Of a stretch of DNA of 64,000 bases, positions 17,273 through 26,093 are shown piece after piece. The notes beneath the pieces are model-generated. The model was not told the origin of the DNA and searched no databases. It worked only from the letters and a program-made list of their open reading frames with translations. The position numbers were made by a program, and so were the translations under genes. Source of the stretch: Paractinoplanes maris (lineage in GTDB: Bacteria > Actinomycetota > Actinomycetes > Mycobacteriales > Micromonosporaceae); NCBI RefSeq assembly GCF_023544465.1, contig NZ_JALPVL010000009.1, forward strand, positions 310,001-374,000, read 5' to 3'. The stretch's first letter is position 1, and the number at the start of each line of letters is the position of its first letter.

Positions 17273-18745
17273 TCAACCCCTCGTCGGCACGGCGAGCGCC
17301 GCCTCTTCGATATCGGTGGTCACATCCGGGCTCCGGGCGATCGTCCGAAGCTCGCCGAGCCGCCGTCGCAGCCACGGCAGCAGGGGGACGACGTAGACGG
17401 CTGTCGCGACCGCGCCGCCCATCAGAAGCTGAGGCACGGCGCCGGACACCATGGAGACCGCCCACCGGCCCGCGAGGACCGCCGGCACGGCGACCAGGAC
17501 GGGTGCCACCAGCCGCGCGGTGAAGGTGCCCAACGGGACATGATGGTGGCGCAGGAAGACCGCGTAGAGCGGCAGGATCAGGACGGCGCAGGCGACCACG
17601 TGCGCCCAGCCCGCGCCGGCCAGCCCGAACTCCCGCTGGCCGACGATGACCGCGGGAAAGAGCACGACCAGCCAGACGGCCTGGACGATGAGAACCGGGC
17701 GGGTCGCGCCGACCGCGATCAGGAAGGTCGCGATCAGGTCGAAGAGCACGCGGAGGGCGCCGAAGAACGCCAGTCCCGCCAGCGCGGCCGCGGCCAGGGA
17801 CCAGCGTTCGCCGTACAGCAGGGGCACGACCACGTGGGCCAGGGCGGACAGCCCCACCCCGACAAGCAGGGCGATGCCCCAGGTCAGCGCGGCGGCCGCG
17901 ACGAAGCCGTCGGCCCGGCGGGAGCGGTCGTCGGTGCCGGCGAACGCGGGCAGGGCGACGGCGCGAATGGCCATGCCCAGCGCACTCATCGGCCAGGTCG
18001 AGATGTTGAAGGCCAGCGTGTAGAGGCCGAGCATCACGGTGCCGGCGACGGTTCCGACGGTCAGGTGGCCGACGTTCATGACCACCCAGGACAGCACGTT
18101 GGCCGCCGCCAGCGGGACGCCGAACAACAGCAGTTGCCGGGCGACTCCCCGGTCGAACCCGAAGACCGGCCGGGTACGGGTGAAGACGAACTGCAGCACC
18201 GTCACGACACCCTGGGCGACCACGCGGGAGAGGGCCAGCGCCATCGCGCCCATGCCGAGGAACACGAACCCGACGGTGAGCGCCGTGCCGAGCACGAAGC
18301 TGGTCGTGTCGAGGCCCATCTGCGCCGACTGGCGGTATTCGCGCTGCATGATCGCGTACGGCACGACCGACAGGCCGCTGAGCAACAGGGTGAGCGACAT
18401 GACCCGCACCACGGGCGCCGCCTGCGGGCTGCCCATCGCGTCCGAGACCGGCCCGGCGGCCAGGCACATGCCGGCCGTCAGCACCGCGCTGGTGAGCATC
18501 GACAGCGTGGTGACCGTGCCCGCGCGGCCCTGCACGCCGTGCCGCACGATGTCGGCGCTCATGCCCAGGTCGGCGAGGGCCATGACGATCGCCAGGGCCG
18601 TCATCGCCACCGCGAAGACGCCGAACTCCGCGGGGGACAGGAGCCGGGCCAGCAGAATGCCGACGGCGAGGTTGCCGACGCGCAGGACGATGTTGTTGAC
18701 GGTGCTCCAGGCGAGTGCCCGCTTGACCGTGGTGGCCGTGGCCAT
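17273..18745 (-). CDS. Wzx-like polysaccharide flippase (MOP superfamily)
   Basis: A 490-residue membrane protein with about 12-14 helices, starting MATATTVKRALAWSTVNN, a typical opening for O-antigen and exopolysaccharide flippases (LARLLSPAEFGVFAVAMT is family-like). The ATG at 18745 has AGGAAT six bases upstream; an in-frame extension upstream would run through the preceding glycosyltransferase and was rejected. It would translocate the undecaprenyl-diphosphate-linked repeat unit across the membrane for the polymerase at 19982. It is tightly spaced in the operon, eight bases after the GT4 stop and one base before the GT2 start. Confidence 0.9.
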   Translation of the reverse strand: MATATTVKRALAWSTVNNIVLRVGNLAVGILLARLLSPAEFGVFAVAMTALAIVMALADLGMSADIVRHGVQGRAGTVTTLSMLTSAVLTAGMCLAAGPVSDAMGSPQAAPVVRVMSLTLLLSGLSVVPYAIMQREYRQSAQMGLDTTSFVLGTALTVGFVFLGMGAMALALSRVVAQGVVTVLQFVFTRTRPVFGFDRGVARQLLLFGVPLAAANVLSWVVMNVGHLTVGTVAGTVMLGLYTLAFNISTWPMSALGMAIRAVALPAFAGTDDRSRRADGFVAAAALTWGIALLVGVGLSALAHVVVPLLYGERWSLAAAALAGLAFFGALRVLFDLIATFLIAVGATRPVLIVQAVWLVVLFPAVIVGQREFGLAGAGWAHVVACAVLILPLYAVFLRHHHVPLGTFTARLVAPVLVAVPAVLAGRWAVSMVSGAVPQLLMGGAVATAVYVVPLLPWLRRRLGELRTIARSPDVTTDIEEAALAVPTRG

Positions 18746-18753
18746 CGGGATTC

Positions 18754-19932
18754 CTATCGCGCCCGGCGCTGACGCGCCAGGTGCATCTTGAAGTTGATCA
18801 GGTGTGCCGTCGGATGGGCGAGGGCCACGGCCCGGCGCACCAGATTGCCGGGCGGCCGCAGCGCGCCGGCGTAGATCTCGAGCTGCCGCTGCGAGGCCGC
18901 CTCCAGGCTGAAGCGGTCGACGACCGCCGACCGCCCCAGCTCGCCCAGCTGGGCCCACCGCCCGCGATCGCGGCTGAGCTCGTCGAGGGCGGCGGCCACC
19001 CGGGCTGTGCCGTCGGTGCCGTCGCCGACGCCGTAGAAGCCCTGGTCGAGAAAGATCGGCAGGGTCTCGGGCGTCAGCGTCAGCCAGAAGCCGCCCTCGC
19101 CCTGCACGATCAGCGGCTTGGCGAACGCCATGGAGCGCAGCGCGGACATGCCCATGCCGATCATCACGTCGGCGGCGGCGTAGGCGTCGTGCGGGTCGAG
19201 CATGGCCCCGGTCAGCGTCACGACCTCGGCGCCGCGCCGGGTGTTGACCTCGTCCGCCTCGGCTTGAACCTCGGCCCGGCAGGGGCCGTCGCCCACGATC
19301 AGCAACCGGACCCGCAGTGCCGGATCGAGCGACCCCACCGCGCGCGTCGCGGCCAGCAGCCCCTCGAGCTTGAGGGCCGCGGCCAGGCGGGAGACCGACA
19401 CCACGGCGATCTCGTCGTCACCGAGCCCGAGGTTCTTACGGGCCTGCCGGTTGTCGGTGACCGGGGCGTTGGCCTCGGTGTCGACCGGCGGCTCGATCAC
19501 GTGCAGGTCGGGACGCAGGTCGCGCTCGCGCTCCGCGATCTCATGGGTGCCGACCACGAGCGGGAGATGCTTCGGTACCCACGCCGGCACCTCCATGGAG
19601 AGCACGGTGGTCACGAGCGGCACGCCACCCCGCAGGTAGGCGCCGTAGGCCGATTCCAGGCTGGGCGCCCACTCATAGGCATGGATCAGGTCGACCTCAC
19701 GCCGCCGCGCCACCTCCGCGATGGCGGCCACGTTGCGCCGCGACGGCGGTTCACCTTTCGGCGGAGCCTGCACGAACTCCAGTCCGAGCCCGGCGACCAT
19801 CGTGCGCAGCTCACCGTCGGGTCCGTAGATGATGACCTCGTGGCCGTACCGGGCCACGCCGGCCGCGATCTCGATGGCGTTGATCTGGCTGCCGCCGATC
19901 TCCATCGTGTGCAGGCAGGTCAGGACGCGCAC
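18754..19932 (-). CDS. Glycosyltransferase, GT-B fold (family 4-like, atypical donor motif)
   Basis: The product has 392 residues, from a GTG with GGAGG upstream. The start VLTCLHTMEIGGSQINAIEIA has the Gly-Gly loop typical of GT4 enzymes, and VVSVSRLAAALKLEGLLAA marks the beginning of the second Rossmann domain. The usual E-x7-E donor motif is replaced by GMSALRSMAFAKPLIVQGEGG, so the first acidic residue is missing. This suggests an unusual donor or a weakened activity. It lies between the polymerase and the flippase on the minus strand. Assembly of the repeat unit is the likely role. Confidence 0.85.
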   Translation of the reverse strand: MRVLTCLHTMEIGGSQINAIEIAAGVARYGHEVIIYGPDGELRTMVAGLGLEFVQAPPKGEPPSRRNVAAIAEVARRREVDLIHAYEWAPSLESAYGAYLRGGVPLVTTVLSMEVPAWVPKHLPLVVGTHEIAERERDLRPDLHVIEPPVDTEANAPVTDNRQARKNLGLGDDEIAVVSVSRLAAALKLEGLLAATRAVGSLDPALRVRLLIVGDGPCRAEVQAEADEVNTRRGAEVVTLTGAMLDPHDAYAAADVMIGMGMSALRSMAFAKPLIVQGEGGFWLTLTPETLPIFLDQGFYGVGDGTDGTARVAAALDELSRDRGRWAQLGELGRSAVVDRFSLEAASQRQLEIYAGALRPPGNLVRRAVALAHPTAHLINFKMHLARQRRAR

Positions 19933-19981
19933 GGGGTGCCTCCGTCGGGTCGGCCGGGCGGATGCCGCACGGATCGGGCCG

Positions 19982-21352
19982 TCATCGGTCGGCCTTCAGC
20001 GGCGCCGAGGTGCGCACGGTGCGGGCCGGATGCGTGAAACGCCAGAGGGCGCCGCAGAGGCCGAGCATGAGCGCCAGAATCGTTGAGTAGGTGCTGAAGC
20101 TGAACGCGTCGAAGGTGGCGTTGGCCAGGATTCCGGTCAGCACCACCGCGATCAGACAGGCGCAGAGATGCCGCTCCGCGACCACTGCGGTGCGGCGTAA
20201 CGCCAGGCCGGCGAGCCAGACGGCGCCGATGTACAGCGAGGCCAGGGCGGCGACACCGACCCAGCCGTTCTGCAGCGCCGTGCCGAGCCACTGGTTGTCG
20301 AGGTATTGATATTGCGGCGAGACCCACGTGCCCGTGCCCCGCCCCAGCCACGGCGTCTGGGAGAAGTACTGGCCGACCATCTCGTACCGTTTGGTGCGCG
20401 CGGTGACGCTCGGATCGTTCTCGGCGTCGAGGAAGATGGCCGTGATGGTGTTCATGACGTCCGGCTTGGCCACCGCCATCGCGGCCAGCAGCCCGACACC
20501 GACGACGAACATGTTGTAGCGCAACCGCCATCCCCACACCGGGAACAGCACGGCCAGCACGACGGCGAGCGCCAGGAAGCCCGTGCGCGACATCGTCACC
20601 GGCACCGCGCCGGCGATCAGCAGCGCGGCCACCGCGAACAGGTGCCGCTGCCGCGGTGTCGGCGCGAAGCGGGCGAAGTGGATGGCGAACGGCAGGGCCA
20701 TCACCATGATGAGGCTGAACTCGATGTAGTGGAACGCGGTGCTCGCGACCCGGACCCCGCCGCCGCGCACCTCCAGCCCGACGATCCACCCCTTCGGCTG
20801 GAGTCCGGGAATCAGCAGCTGCTGGGTGAGGTCGATGTAGGCCAGCGCCTGGACCAGCCCGATCACGGCCATGAAGCAACTGCACCAGACGAAGACCCGG
20901 AGAACGCCCTGCAACCGCTCCCAGTTCGGGATGCCGTCGGCCGCGATCAGCATGACCCCGAGAAAGGCGATGGCGCCGAGCATCGCCCGGTCGGCCGCGT
21001 TGACCTCCATCGTCGTCAAACCCCGCAGAAACCCGACGGCATAGGAGATCAGGAGCGAGAGTACGTAGACCAGCGCCACCCAGCGGATCGGCTGCGGCCC
21101 GACCATCATGAGCCGGGGACTCAGCCGGGCGATGATCCACCAGCTGCCGAGCAGGAACGCCACGACCAGGGCGGGACGGCCGAGGTCGGTCATGCCGGGA
21201 ACGATGAGATAGGCGGGGAAGAGCGTCAGCAGGCAGATCGTGAGCGACAGCACCGCCGGAGCGTCGACCGTCGTGAAGCGCCGCCGGGTGACATAGGTCC
21301 GGTCGGCGATCAGCGACGGGTCGAAATCGGCGAGGTGGGCGCTCGAGGTCAA
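19982..21352 (-). CDS. Wzy/O-antigen ligase-like polysaccharide polymerase
   Basis: A 456-residue membrane protein with about 10-12 helices and a large periplasmic-type loop (residues about 185-215 and 300-345). The O-antigen ligase pattern is visible in MSRTGFLALAVVLAVLF and in YEMVGQYFSQTPWLGRGTGTW, where Arg and His/Gly residues act in the family. The start is a TTG at 21352 that overlaps the Wzz-like stop (TTGA), an uncommon start accepted because of the coupling. It probably joins lipid-linked repeat units at the outer face of the membrane. Attachment of the polymer to another acceptor cannot be excluded, because ligases and polymerases share this fold. Confidence 0.87.
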   Translation of the reverse strand: MTSSAHLADFDPSLIADRTYVTRRRFTTVDAPAVLSLTICLLTLFPAYLIVPGMTDLGRPALVVAFLLGSWWIIARLSPRLMMVGPQPIRWVALVYVLSLLISYAVGFLRGLTTMEVNAADRAMLGAIAFLGVMLIAADGIPNWERLQGVLRVFVWCSCFMAVIGLVQALAYIDLTQQLLIPGLQPKGWIVGLEVRGGGVRVASTAFHYIEFSLIMVMALPFAIHFARFAPTPRQRHLFAVAALLIAGAVPVTMSRTGFLALAVVLAVLFPVWGWRLRYNMFVVGVGLLAAMAVAKPDVMNTITAIFLDAENDPSVTARTKRYEMVGQYFSQTPWLGRGTGTWVSPQYQYLDNQWLGTALQNGWVGVAALASLYIGAVWLAGLALRRTAVVAERHLCACLIAVVLTGILANATFDAFSFSTYSTILALMLGLCGALWRFTHPARTVRTSAPLKADR

Positions 21353-22272
21353 GGCCGCGGGTCCTTGCCGTTGTGCCCGGCGCCCGACTCGCTCGGCTGG
21401 CTGCCCGGCGTGGGCAGCACGATCGTCGCCTCGCCGGGGATGCGCAACGCGGACCGCTGGGCGGGCCTCAGCCGGACGGTCCGGTCGCCGGGCTCGTCGT
21501 CGAGCGCAGAGGAGGCGTACTCGCGGCCCGCGGGCTTGGCGGTGGACGCGGCAGCCGGTGAGACCGGTACGACGGCCGAGGCCGAGGCGGCCGGCGGGCC
21601 GCTGACCGGTGCCGGCTCACTGCCGGCCTCGGCCTGGGCTCCGATGCGCCGGGTGCGGCGCCTCAGCAGCGCGTCCACGCCGATCGTGACGGCCGTGCTG
21701 AACAGGACCCCGGCGCCGAGGACGGCGACCAGCGCCCGCTTCACCTTGGAGTTCTTCTCCTCGATGTTGACGCCCTGGTCGAGGCGTCGCGTCGTGGCGT
21801 AGCTCGTCTTCTTGGCGCCGTACTCGGCCTGAAGCTCCTGGACGGCGCCGCCGAGCCGCTTGACGACCTCCTCGGTCGTGGCGCCGGCCTGCTCCTTCGT
21901 GGTGCCGACGGCCTCGACCGTGATGACCGGGGACTGGTCGTCGATGGTGATGACAACAGTGTCGGAGAGGCCCTGCGCCTCCAGCTGCTTGAGGACGGCC
22001 GTGTCCGACACCGTCAGCACCGCCGCCTGACCGAGCGACTTGAAACCGAGCGAGAGCCAGGGGTTGACCGGTCCCAGGTCTTTCCTCTTGGCCGGATCAG
22101 TCAGCGGCACTTCCGGTGCCGTCGGCGGAACAACCTGGACATACGACGTGGCGACGTAGTCGGGCTTGATGGTGGAACCTGTCCAATAGGCCGCAAAGGC
22201 CGTCAGCAACAGGAACGGCACTGTGAGGTACCACCGCCGGAGCAGCACCTTCGTGAGGTCCCAGAAATCCAC
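21349..22272 (-). CDS. Wzz-like chain-length/polysaccharide co-polymerase
   Basis: A 307-residue membrane protein with a GTG start and GAGAGGAC upstream. The first helix (YLTVPFLLLTAFAAYWTG, about residues 14-31) and a second near residues 183-203 (ALVAVLGAGVLFSTAVTIGV) flank an extracytoplasmic domain of about 150 residues with a coiled-coil-like stretch (TEEVVKRLGGAVQELQAEYG). The C-terminal 100 residues are cytoplasmic, Pro/Ala-rich and probably disordered. The tail has no Tyr cluster or kinase motif, so a separate BY-kinase would be needed if phosphorylation controls it; none is in the window. It heads the minus-strand Wzx/Wzy operon. Confidence 0.82.
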   Translation of the reverse strand: MDFWDLTKVLLRRWYLTVPFLLLTAFAAYWTGSTIKPDYVATSYVQVVPPTAPEVPLTDPAKRKDLGPVNPWLSLGFKSLGQAAVLTVSDTAVLKQLEAQGLSDTVVITIDDQSPVITVEAVGTTKEQAGATTEEVVKRLGGAVQELQAEYGAKKTSYATTRRLDQGVNIEEKNSKVKRALVAVLGAGVLFSTAVTIGVDALLRRRTRRIGAQAEAGSEPAPVSGPPAASASAVVPVSPAAASTAKPAGREYASSALDDEPGDRTVRLRPAQRSALRIPGEATIVLPTPGSQPSESGAGHNGKDPRP

Positions 22273-22422
22273 GTCGTCCTCTCAACTCCCGCGCTGTCCT
22301 ATGTGTGCAGCAAACAGGATGTTAGTGGTGAACACCGCGGCCGGTCCTGGATCCGACAGGAGGGCCGACCGGTCGGTCCGCGAGTTCCGGCCCGACGGTG
22401 ATGCCGGTCCGTCGATCGGCTC

Positions 22423-24270
22423 TCACGGGGTGACTCGGTAGATGTGATAGGAAGACTCGCGACTGAAAGTGTCATGCAGGTTGCCGTCGGTGATCGGGAT
22501 GGTTCTGTTCTCGAACATCACCTCGGCCTGGGATCCGGCGATCCCGGGTGGAAGCTTGAGCGTCTGCTCGCCCGTGCCGCCCTCGCGGCCCGGCATCGCG
22601 AAGATGTAGTACGAGCCGTCACGGGCCTTGAGCATGGTGTCCACGGCCGGGTTGAAGGTCCACTGGTACGACTGGGTGTTGAGCACGGGCGCGAGCTCGG
22701 TGATGCGGCGATTGACCTCGGTGACGGCCGGCCGGACAGCGTCGCCGCACTTCTCCCTCAGGACGTGCTGGGAGACGCAGGGCCCGCCGAAGTTGTGGTT
22801 GAAGTAGACGATGCCCCGAGCCTCGTGGATCACCGAGCTCATCACCGCGCCCGCGACCTGCTCGCCGGTGATGGTCGGCGAGGACGAGTCGTCGATCGGG
22901 TGGCCGACCTCGACGAAGTTGAAGACGGGCTGATGCTTGCCGTCGGCCGCGTCGAGTGTGCGCATGCGGTCGACGGTCAGCCCGTAGTTCGCCGCGCGCC
23001 GGCAGTTCCCCTCCTTGACCCCCAGGACCGGTCCCTCATGCGGGGCTTTGCACACGTTGCCGTCGGTGTACCAGTAGATGTCGTTGGAGACGACGGCCGA
23101 GTAGTCGTTGACGAATCGGGCGGCGTCCTCGTCGGACTCCCAGAACATGACGCCTTTGCCGTAGTTGGCATAGGGCATCCGGCCGTCATCGGGCAACCGA
23201 TCGCGCAGCTTCTTCTGGATGTCGAAGCCGCAGCCCGCTGTGGCCGGCGTGCAGGTGTCGCCTTGGCCGGGCCACTTGCCCGTCCACCGGCCCGGGCCGG
23301 CCTTGCCCCACATGTCGGCCTCGTCGGCGAGGACCCAGCCGACGCTCTCGTCGCCCCGGTCCTGGTGATCCTCGGCGATCATCGCGGACATCCCGTTGTC
23401 CTTGATCAGCCGGAGATTCGAGTCGGCGGTCACCATGATGTACGTGTTGAGGCCCATCGCCTTGTCCGTGGTGACGTCCTGCCGGCTGCTGACCTGCTCG
23501 TACCAGACGGCGAGGGGGAAGAAGGACTCCTTGTCCCAGCCCGACTTGCGGGCCTGGGGGAACGACTTGTAATACGACGGCCCACCCTCCCACGGGATGC
23601 GGGGGAGGCTCATCGCCGCGGCCTCCGCCGGGGCAGCGGCCGAAGGCGCCGCTGTCGCCGATCGGAAGACGACGTCGACCCAGTAGTTGCTGGCCTGGTA
23701 GGACAGGGCCGGCAGCGTGCCCTCGTTGTAGGCGAAGACGCCGGCGTCGCCGGCTGCGCTGAGCGGCCCGGCCTGCGCCGGTTTGCTGAAGAAGCCGGTG
23801 CTCGCCCGGTATCGGTCGGCCTGGTAGGAGACCACGTATTGCTCGCCGGCCTCGATGGCCACCGGCGCCGACAGTGGCACCTCCTGCCAGCCGGTCAGCG
23901 TGGCGCTGGAGTCCGCACTGGCGAGCTTCTTGCCGCCCCGCACGCTCCACACTGTCACCGGGTGACTGCTGCTGTCGTTGTGGGCGCGCAGAAAGCGTAC
24001 GGCCGCCAGGGTGCCGTCGATCGTCGACGAGAAACGCAGCCCGATCTCGACCGGCGCCTTCTCCTCGGTGGTCTGCACCTCCGAGGTGTCGTCGTCGGCG
24101 AAGAAGGAGAACGTCTCGGATGCCGCGCTGGTGGCGGCGGCGGCCGTGCGCGGCGCGGCCGGCGCGTTGCGGTTGGCGAGAACGACCGACACGACGCCCG
24201 CCACGATCAGCAGCGTGATCACCGCCGCGACGGCGATCAGACGCCGCCGGTCCGTGGTTGTCACGCGCAC
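22423..24270 (-). CDS. Membrane-anchored DUF4082 protein with glycosidase-like barrel
   Basis: The product has 615 residues. A signal anchor (LIAVAAVITLLIVAGVVSVVL, about 10-30) leads to one DUF4082 module at residues about 50-200 (IGLRFSSTIDGTLAAVRFLR, SNYWVDVVF) and then a domain of about 400 residues, starting near LPRIPWEGGPSYY, that reads like a TIM-barrel glycoside hydrolase. Acidic residues lie at strand ends, as in VGWVLADEADMWGK, NDIYWYTDG and VFNFVEVGHPID, and a small beta domain closes the protein (LKARDGSYYIFAMPGREGG). I do not assign it to a GH family. It follows a GT2 gene three bases after its stop, so it is probably made with the polymer machinery and trims or binds the polymer outside the cell. 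Confidence 0.72.
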   Translation of the reverse strand: MRVTTTDRRRLIAVAAVITLLIVAGVVSVVLANRNAPAAPRTAAAATSAASETFSFFADDDTSEVQTTEEKAPVEIGLRFSSTIDGTLAAVRFLRAHNDSSSHPVTVWSVRGGKKLASADSSATLTGWQEVPLSAPVAIEAGEQYVVSYQADRYRASTGFFSKPAQAGPLSAAGDAGVFAYNEGTLPALSYQASNYWVDVVFRSATAAPSAAAPAEAAAMSLPRIPWEGGPSYYKSFPQARKSGWDKESFFPLAVWYEQVSSRQDVTTDKAMGLNTYIMVTADSNLRLIKDNGMSAMIAEDHQDRGDESVGWVLADEADMWGKAGPGRWTGKWPGQGDTCTPATAGCGFDIQKKLRDRLPDDGRMPYANYGKGVMFWESDEDAARFVNDYSAVVSNDIYWYTDGNVCKAPHEGPVLGVKEGNCRRAANYGLTVDRMRTLDAADGKHQPVFNFVEVGHPIDDSSSPTITGEQVAGAVMSSVIHEARGIVYFNHNFGGPCVSQHVLREKCGDAVRPAVTEVNRRITELAPVLNTQSYQWTFNPAVDTMLKARDGSYYIFAMPGREGGTGEQTLKLPPGIAGSQAEVMFENRTIPITDGNLHDTFSRESSYHIYRVTP

Positions 24271-24273
24271 GAG

Positions 24274-25149
24274 TCAGACCCTTTCGCTGTCGCTGGGAGT
24301 TCGCGGCCGGGGCACTGTGACCGCCGGACGTCCCCAGCCGGATCGAACGTCCCAGGAGGCCGAGCGCCGCTTGCGCTCGGCCAGGATCACGACCGTGACG
24401 TAGACGACCGCCGAAGGCAGCAGCCACGGCCGGCGCAGGACCACGTCGCGCAGCCAGGAGGTCGAGTCGGGCTCGGCCGGCGTCGCGACGCCCTCGGGAT
24501 GCGCTTGGAGGTAACGCCCGAACTCGGCGTTGCCGTCACGGGCCCGGGCCACCCGGCGGACCAGGTCGCCCGTCGTGCGCGGGGCCACGACTCGTACCGG
24601 AATGTCGATCTCGGCTTTCTCGCCGGGAGCGACGACCGCGTCGAGGAACATGTCGTCCGCGGTGATCTCGGGGAACCGGGCGAAGCGGGACCGGGCCCGC
24701 GAGGACACCGCGATGACCCCCCGGCCGAACAGGTGGCCGCGGAAGACCGGCAGCCGGCTGTTGACCGCGTAGAAGGCCCGCACCGGCCAGGTGCTGGCCG
24801 AGGTGTCGACGGCCGGCCGCGGCACCGCCGCCTCGATCCCGGGGCGCGCCACCTCGTCGGCCAGGCGTTGCAGGAGGACCACGTCGACCGGGACGTCGGC
24901 GTCCAGATAGACGAGGACGTCGCCGGTGGCCAGCTCGTCGGCCGCGTTGAGCGCCGCCGTCTTGGACGGGGTGGCGATCTCGACGACCCGGACGCCGTAG
25001 GCCCGGGCGACCTCGGCCGTCCGGTCGGTGCAACCGTTGGCCGCGACGACGATCTCGAGGTCGTGCTGGGTGGTGTCGGTCAATGCCTGCAATGCCGTGC
25101 CAATACCGGCTTCCTCGTTGAAAGCGGGCATGATGACGCTTATTCGCAC
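24274..25149 (-). CDS. Glycosyltransferase family 2 with C-terminal membrane segment
   Basis: The product has 291 residues from the GTG at 25149. An ATG at 25260 would add 37 residues that lie over the opposite gene's promoter and look unlike the family, so the shorter form is preferred. GT2 motifs: VRISVIMPAFNEEAGIGTAL at the start, VVAANGCTDRT, and the DXD-type VYLDADVPVD. A hydrophobic stretch near the end (LLPSAVVYVTVVILAE) suggests membrane association. It would extend a lipid-linked intermediate and is coupled to the anchored DUF4082 protein downstream. The gene is divergent from the WecG-like gene. Confidence 0.85.
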   Translation of the reverse strand: MRISVIMPAFNEEAGIGTALQALTDTTQHDLEIVVAANGCTDRTAEVARAYGVRVVEIATPSKTAALNAADELATGDVLVYLDADVPVDVVLLQRLADEVARPGIEAAVPRPAVDTSASTWPVRAFYAVNSRLPVFRGHLFGRGVIAVSSRARSRFARFPEITADDMFLDAVVAPGEKAEIDIPVRVVAPRTTGDLVRRVARARDGNAEFGRYLQAHPEGVATPAEPDSTSWLRDVVLRRPWLLPSAVVYVTVVILAERKRRSASWDVRSGWGRPAVTVPRPRTPSDSERV

Positions 25150-25267
25150 ACCGTGATGCTTCCGGGCCGGACGGGCCTCCAGCAACCGGTCGAATGGACA
25201 AGTTGCGATCGCATAGTCGACAGCCGTTGGGGCCATTCGGTTCTCTGTCCACAGAGTCATCGATCGG

Positions 25268-25280
25268 TAGCTTCCACAGA
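25268..25280 (+). promoter_or_regulatory. Leaderless-type -10 box before the WecG-like gene
   Basis: TAGCTT (25268-25273) followed by seven bases and the ATG at 25281, with no Shine-Dalgarno. This matches the leaderless pattern seen at other genes in the window and supports the chosen start. Confidence 0.45.
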
Positions 25281-26093
25281 ATGCCGGTGTCTCGAAGCGT
25301 GCCCCAACCCCTTGTCTCCCAACGGAAGACGGTCAGCCTGGCCGGTGTCCAGTTTGACCCCATGAGCGAGCAGCAGGTGGTCGACCGGGTTCTGGCGGAG
25401 TTGTCCGACGGGCGGGGCGGGCAGATCATGACCCCCAATGTGGACATTCTGCATCGAGTCACGCGAGATCCCGAGTTGCATGGACATCTCGCAGCATCCG
25501 AGATTGTCGTCGCTGACGGGAAACCTCTCATTTGGGCCTCGCGAATCGCCGGAAACGCCCTGCCGGCCCGGGTCCCCGGATCCGATCTCATCTGGAGCCT
25601 CTCGGCCGCGATGGCCGGCGGTGGGCGATCGGTCTACCTGCTCGGTGGTGAGCCGGGCACGGCCGAGCGGGCCGACGACGTGCTGCGGGATCGGTTCCCG
25701 GATCTCAAGCTGGCCGGGCATCTCAGCCCCTCGTTCGGCTTCGACACCCGCCCCGGGGAGTACGACGAGGTGTGCGACGAGGTTGTCGGCGCCGCCCCCG
25801 ATCTGGTGTTCGTCGGCTTCGGCTTCCCCAAGCAGGAGCGGGTCATCGCCCGGCTGCGCGTCCGCCTGCCGCGCACCTGGTTCCTCGGCTGCGGCGCGGC
25901 CATCGGCTTCGTCGCCGGCGTGCATTCGCGGGCGCCCGGCTGGATGCAGGACAACGGCCTGGAGTGGGTGCACCGGCTGTATCGGGAGCCGCGGCGGCTG
26001 ATGCGCCGCTACCTCGTCGACGACGCACCCTTCGCCGTCCGCCTGCTCGCCGGCAGCGCCCGCGAGCGTCTGCGCCCGGGAGCCGCCCGATGA
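25281..26093 (+). CDS. WecG/TagA/CpsF-family glycosyltransferase
   Basis: A 270-residue member of the GT26 family. All landmarks are present: TPNVDILHRVTRDPELHGHL, EIVVADGKPLIW, the GSDLIW segment, VYLLGGEPGTAERADDVL, LVFVGFGFPKQERVI, and the C-terminal GCGAAIGFVAGVHSRAPGWM. Family members transfer ManNAcA, ManNAc or glucose to an early lipid-linked intermediate, often the second sugar. An upstream ATG at 25194 would extend the protein by 29 residues without family similarity. The stop overlaps the next GT2 (ATGA). It is first in the plus-strand group 25281-34413. Confidence 0.9.
   Translation: MPVSRSVPQPLVSQRKTVSLAGVQFDPMSEQQVVDRVLAELSDGRGGQIMTPNVDILHRVTRDPELHGHLAASEIVVADGKPLIWASRIAGNALPARVPGSDLIWSLSAAMAGGGRSVYLLGGEPGTAERADDVLRDRFPDLKLAGHLSPSFGFDTRPGEYDEVCDEVVGAAPDLVFVGFGFPKQERVIARLRVRLPRTWFLGCGAAIGFVAGVHSRAPGWMQDNGLEWVHRLYREPRRLMRRYLVDDAPFAVRLLAGSARERLRPGAAR

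Noticed and set aside
17174..18772. Plus-strand frame opposite the flippase
   Set aside because: Gln/Asp/His-rich nonsense composition; the opposite strand encodes a typical membrane protein.
25150..25260. N-terminal extension of the minus-strand GT2 to the ATG at 25260
   Set aside because: The extra 37 residues show no GT2 similarity and would overlie the opposite promoter; the GTG at 25149 directly starts the family motif.
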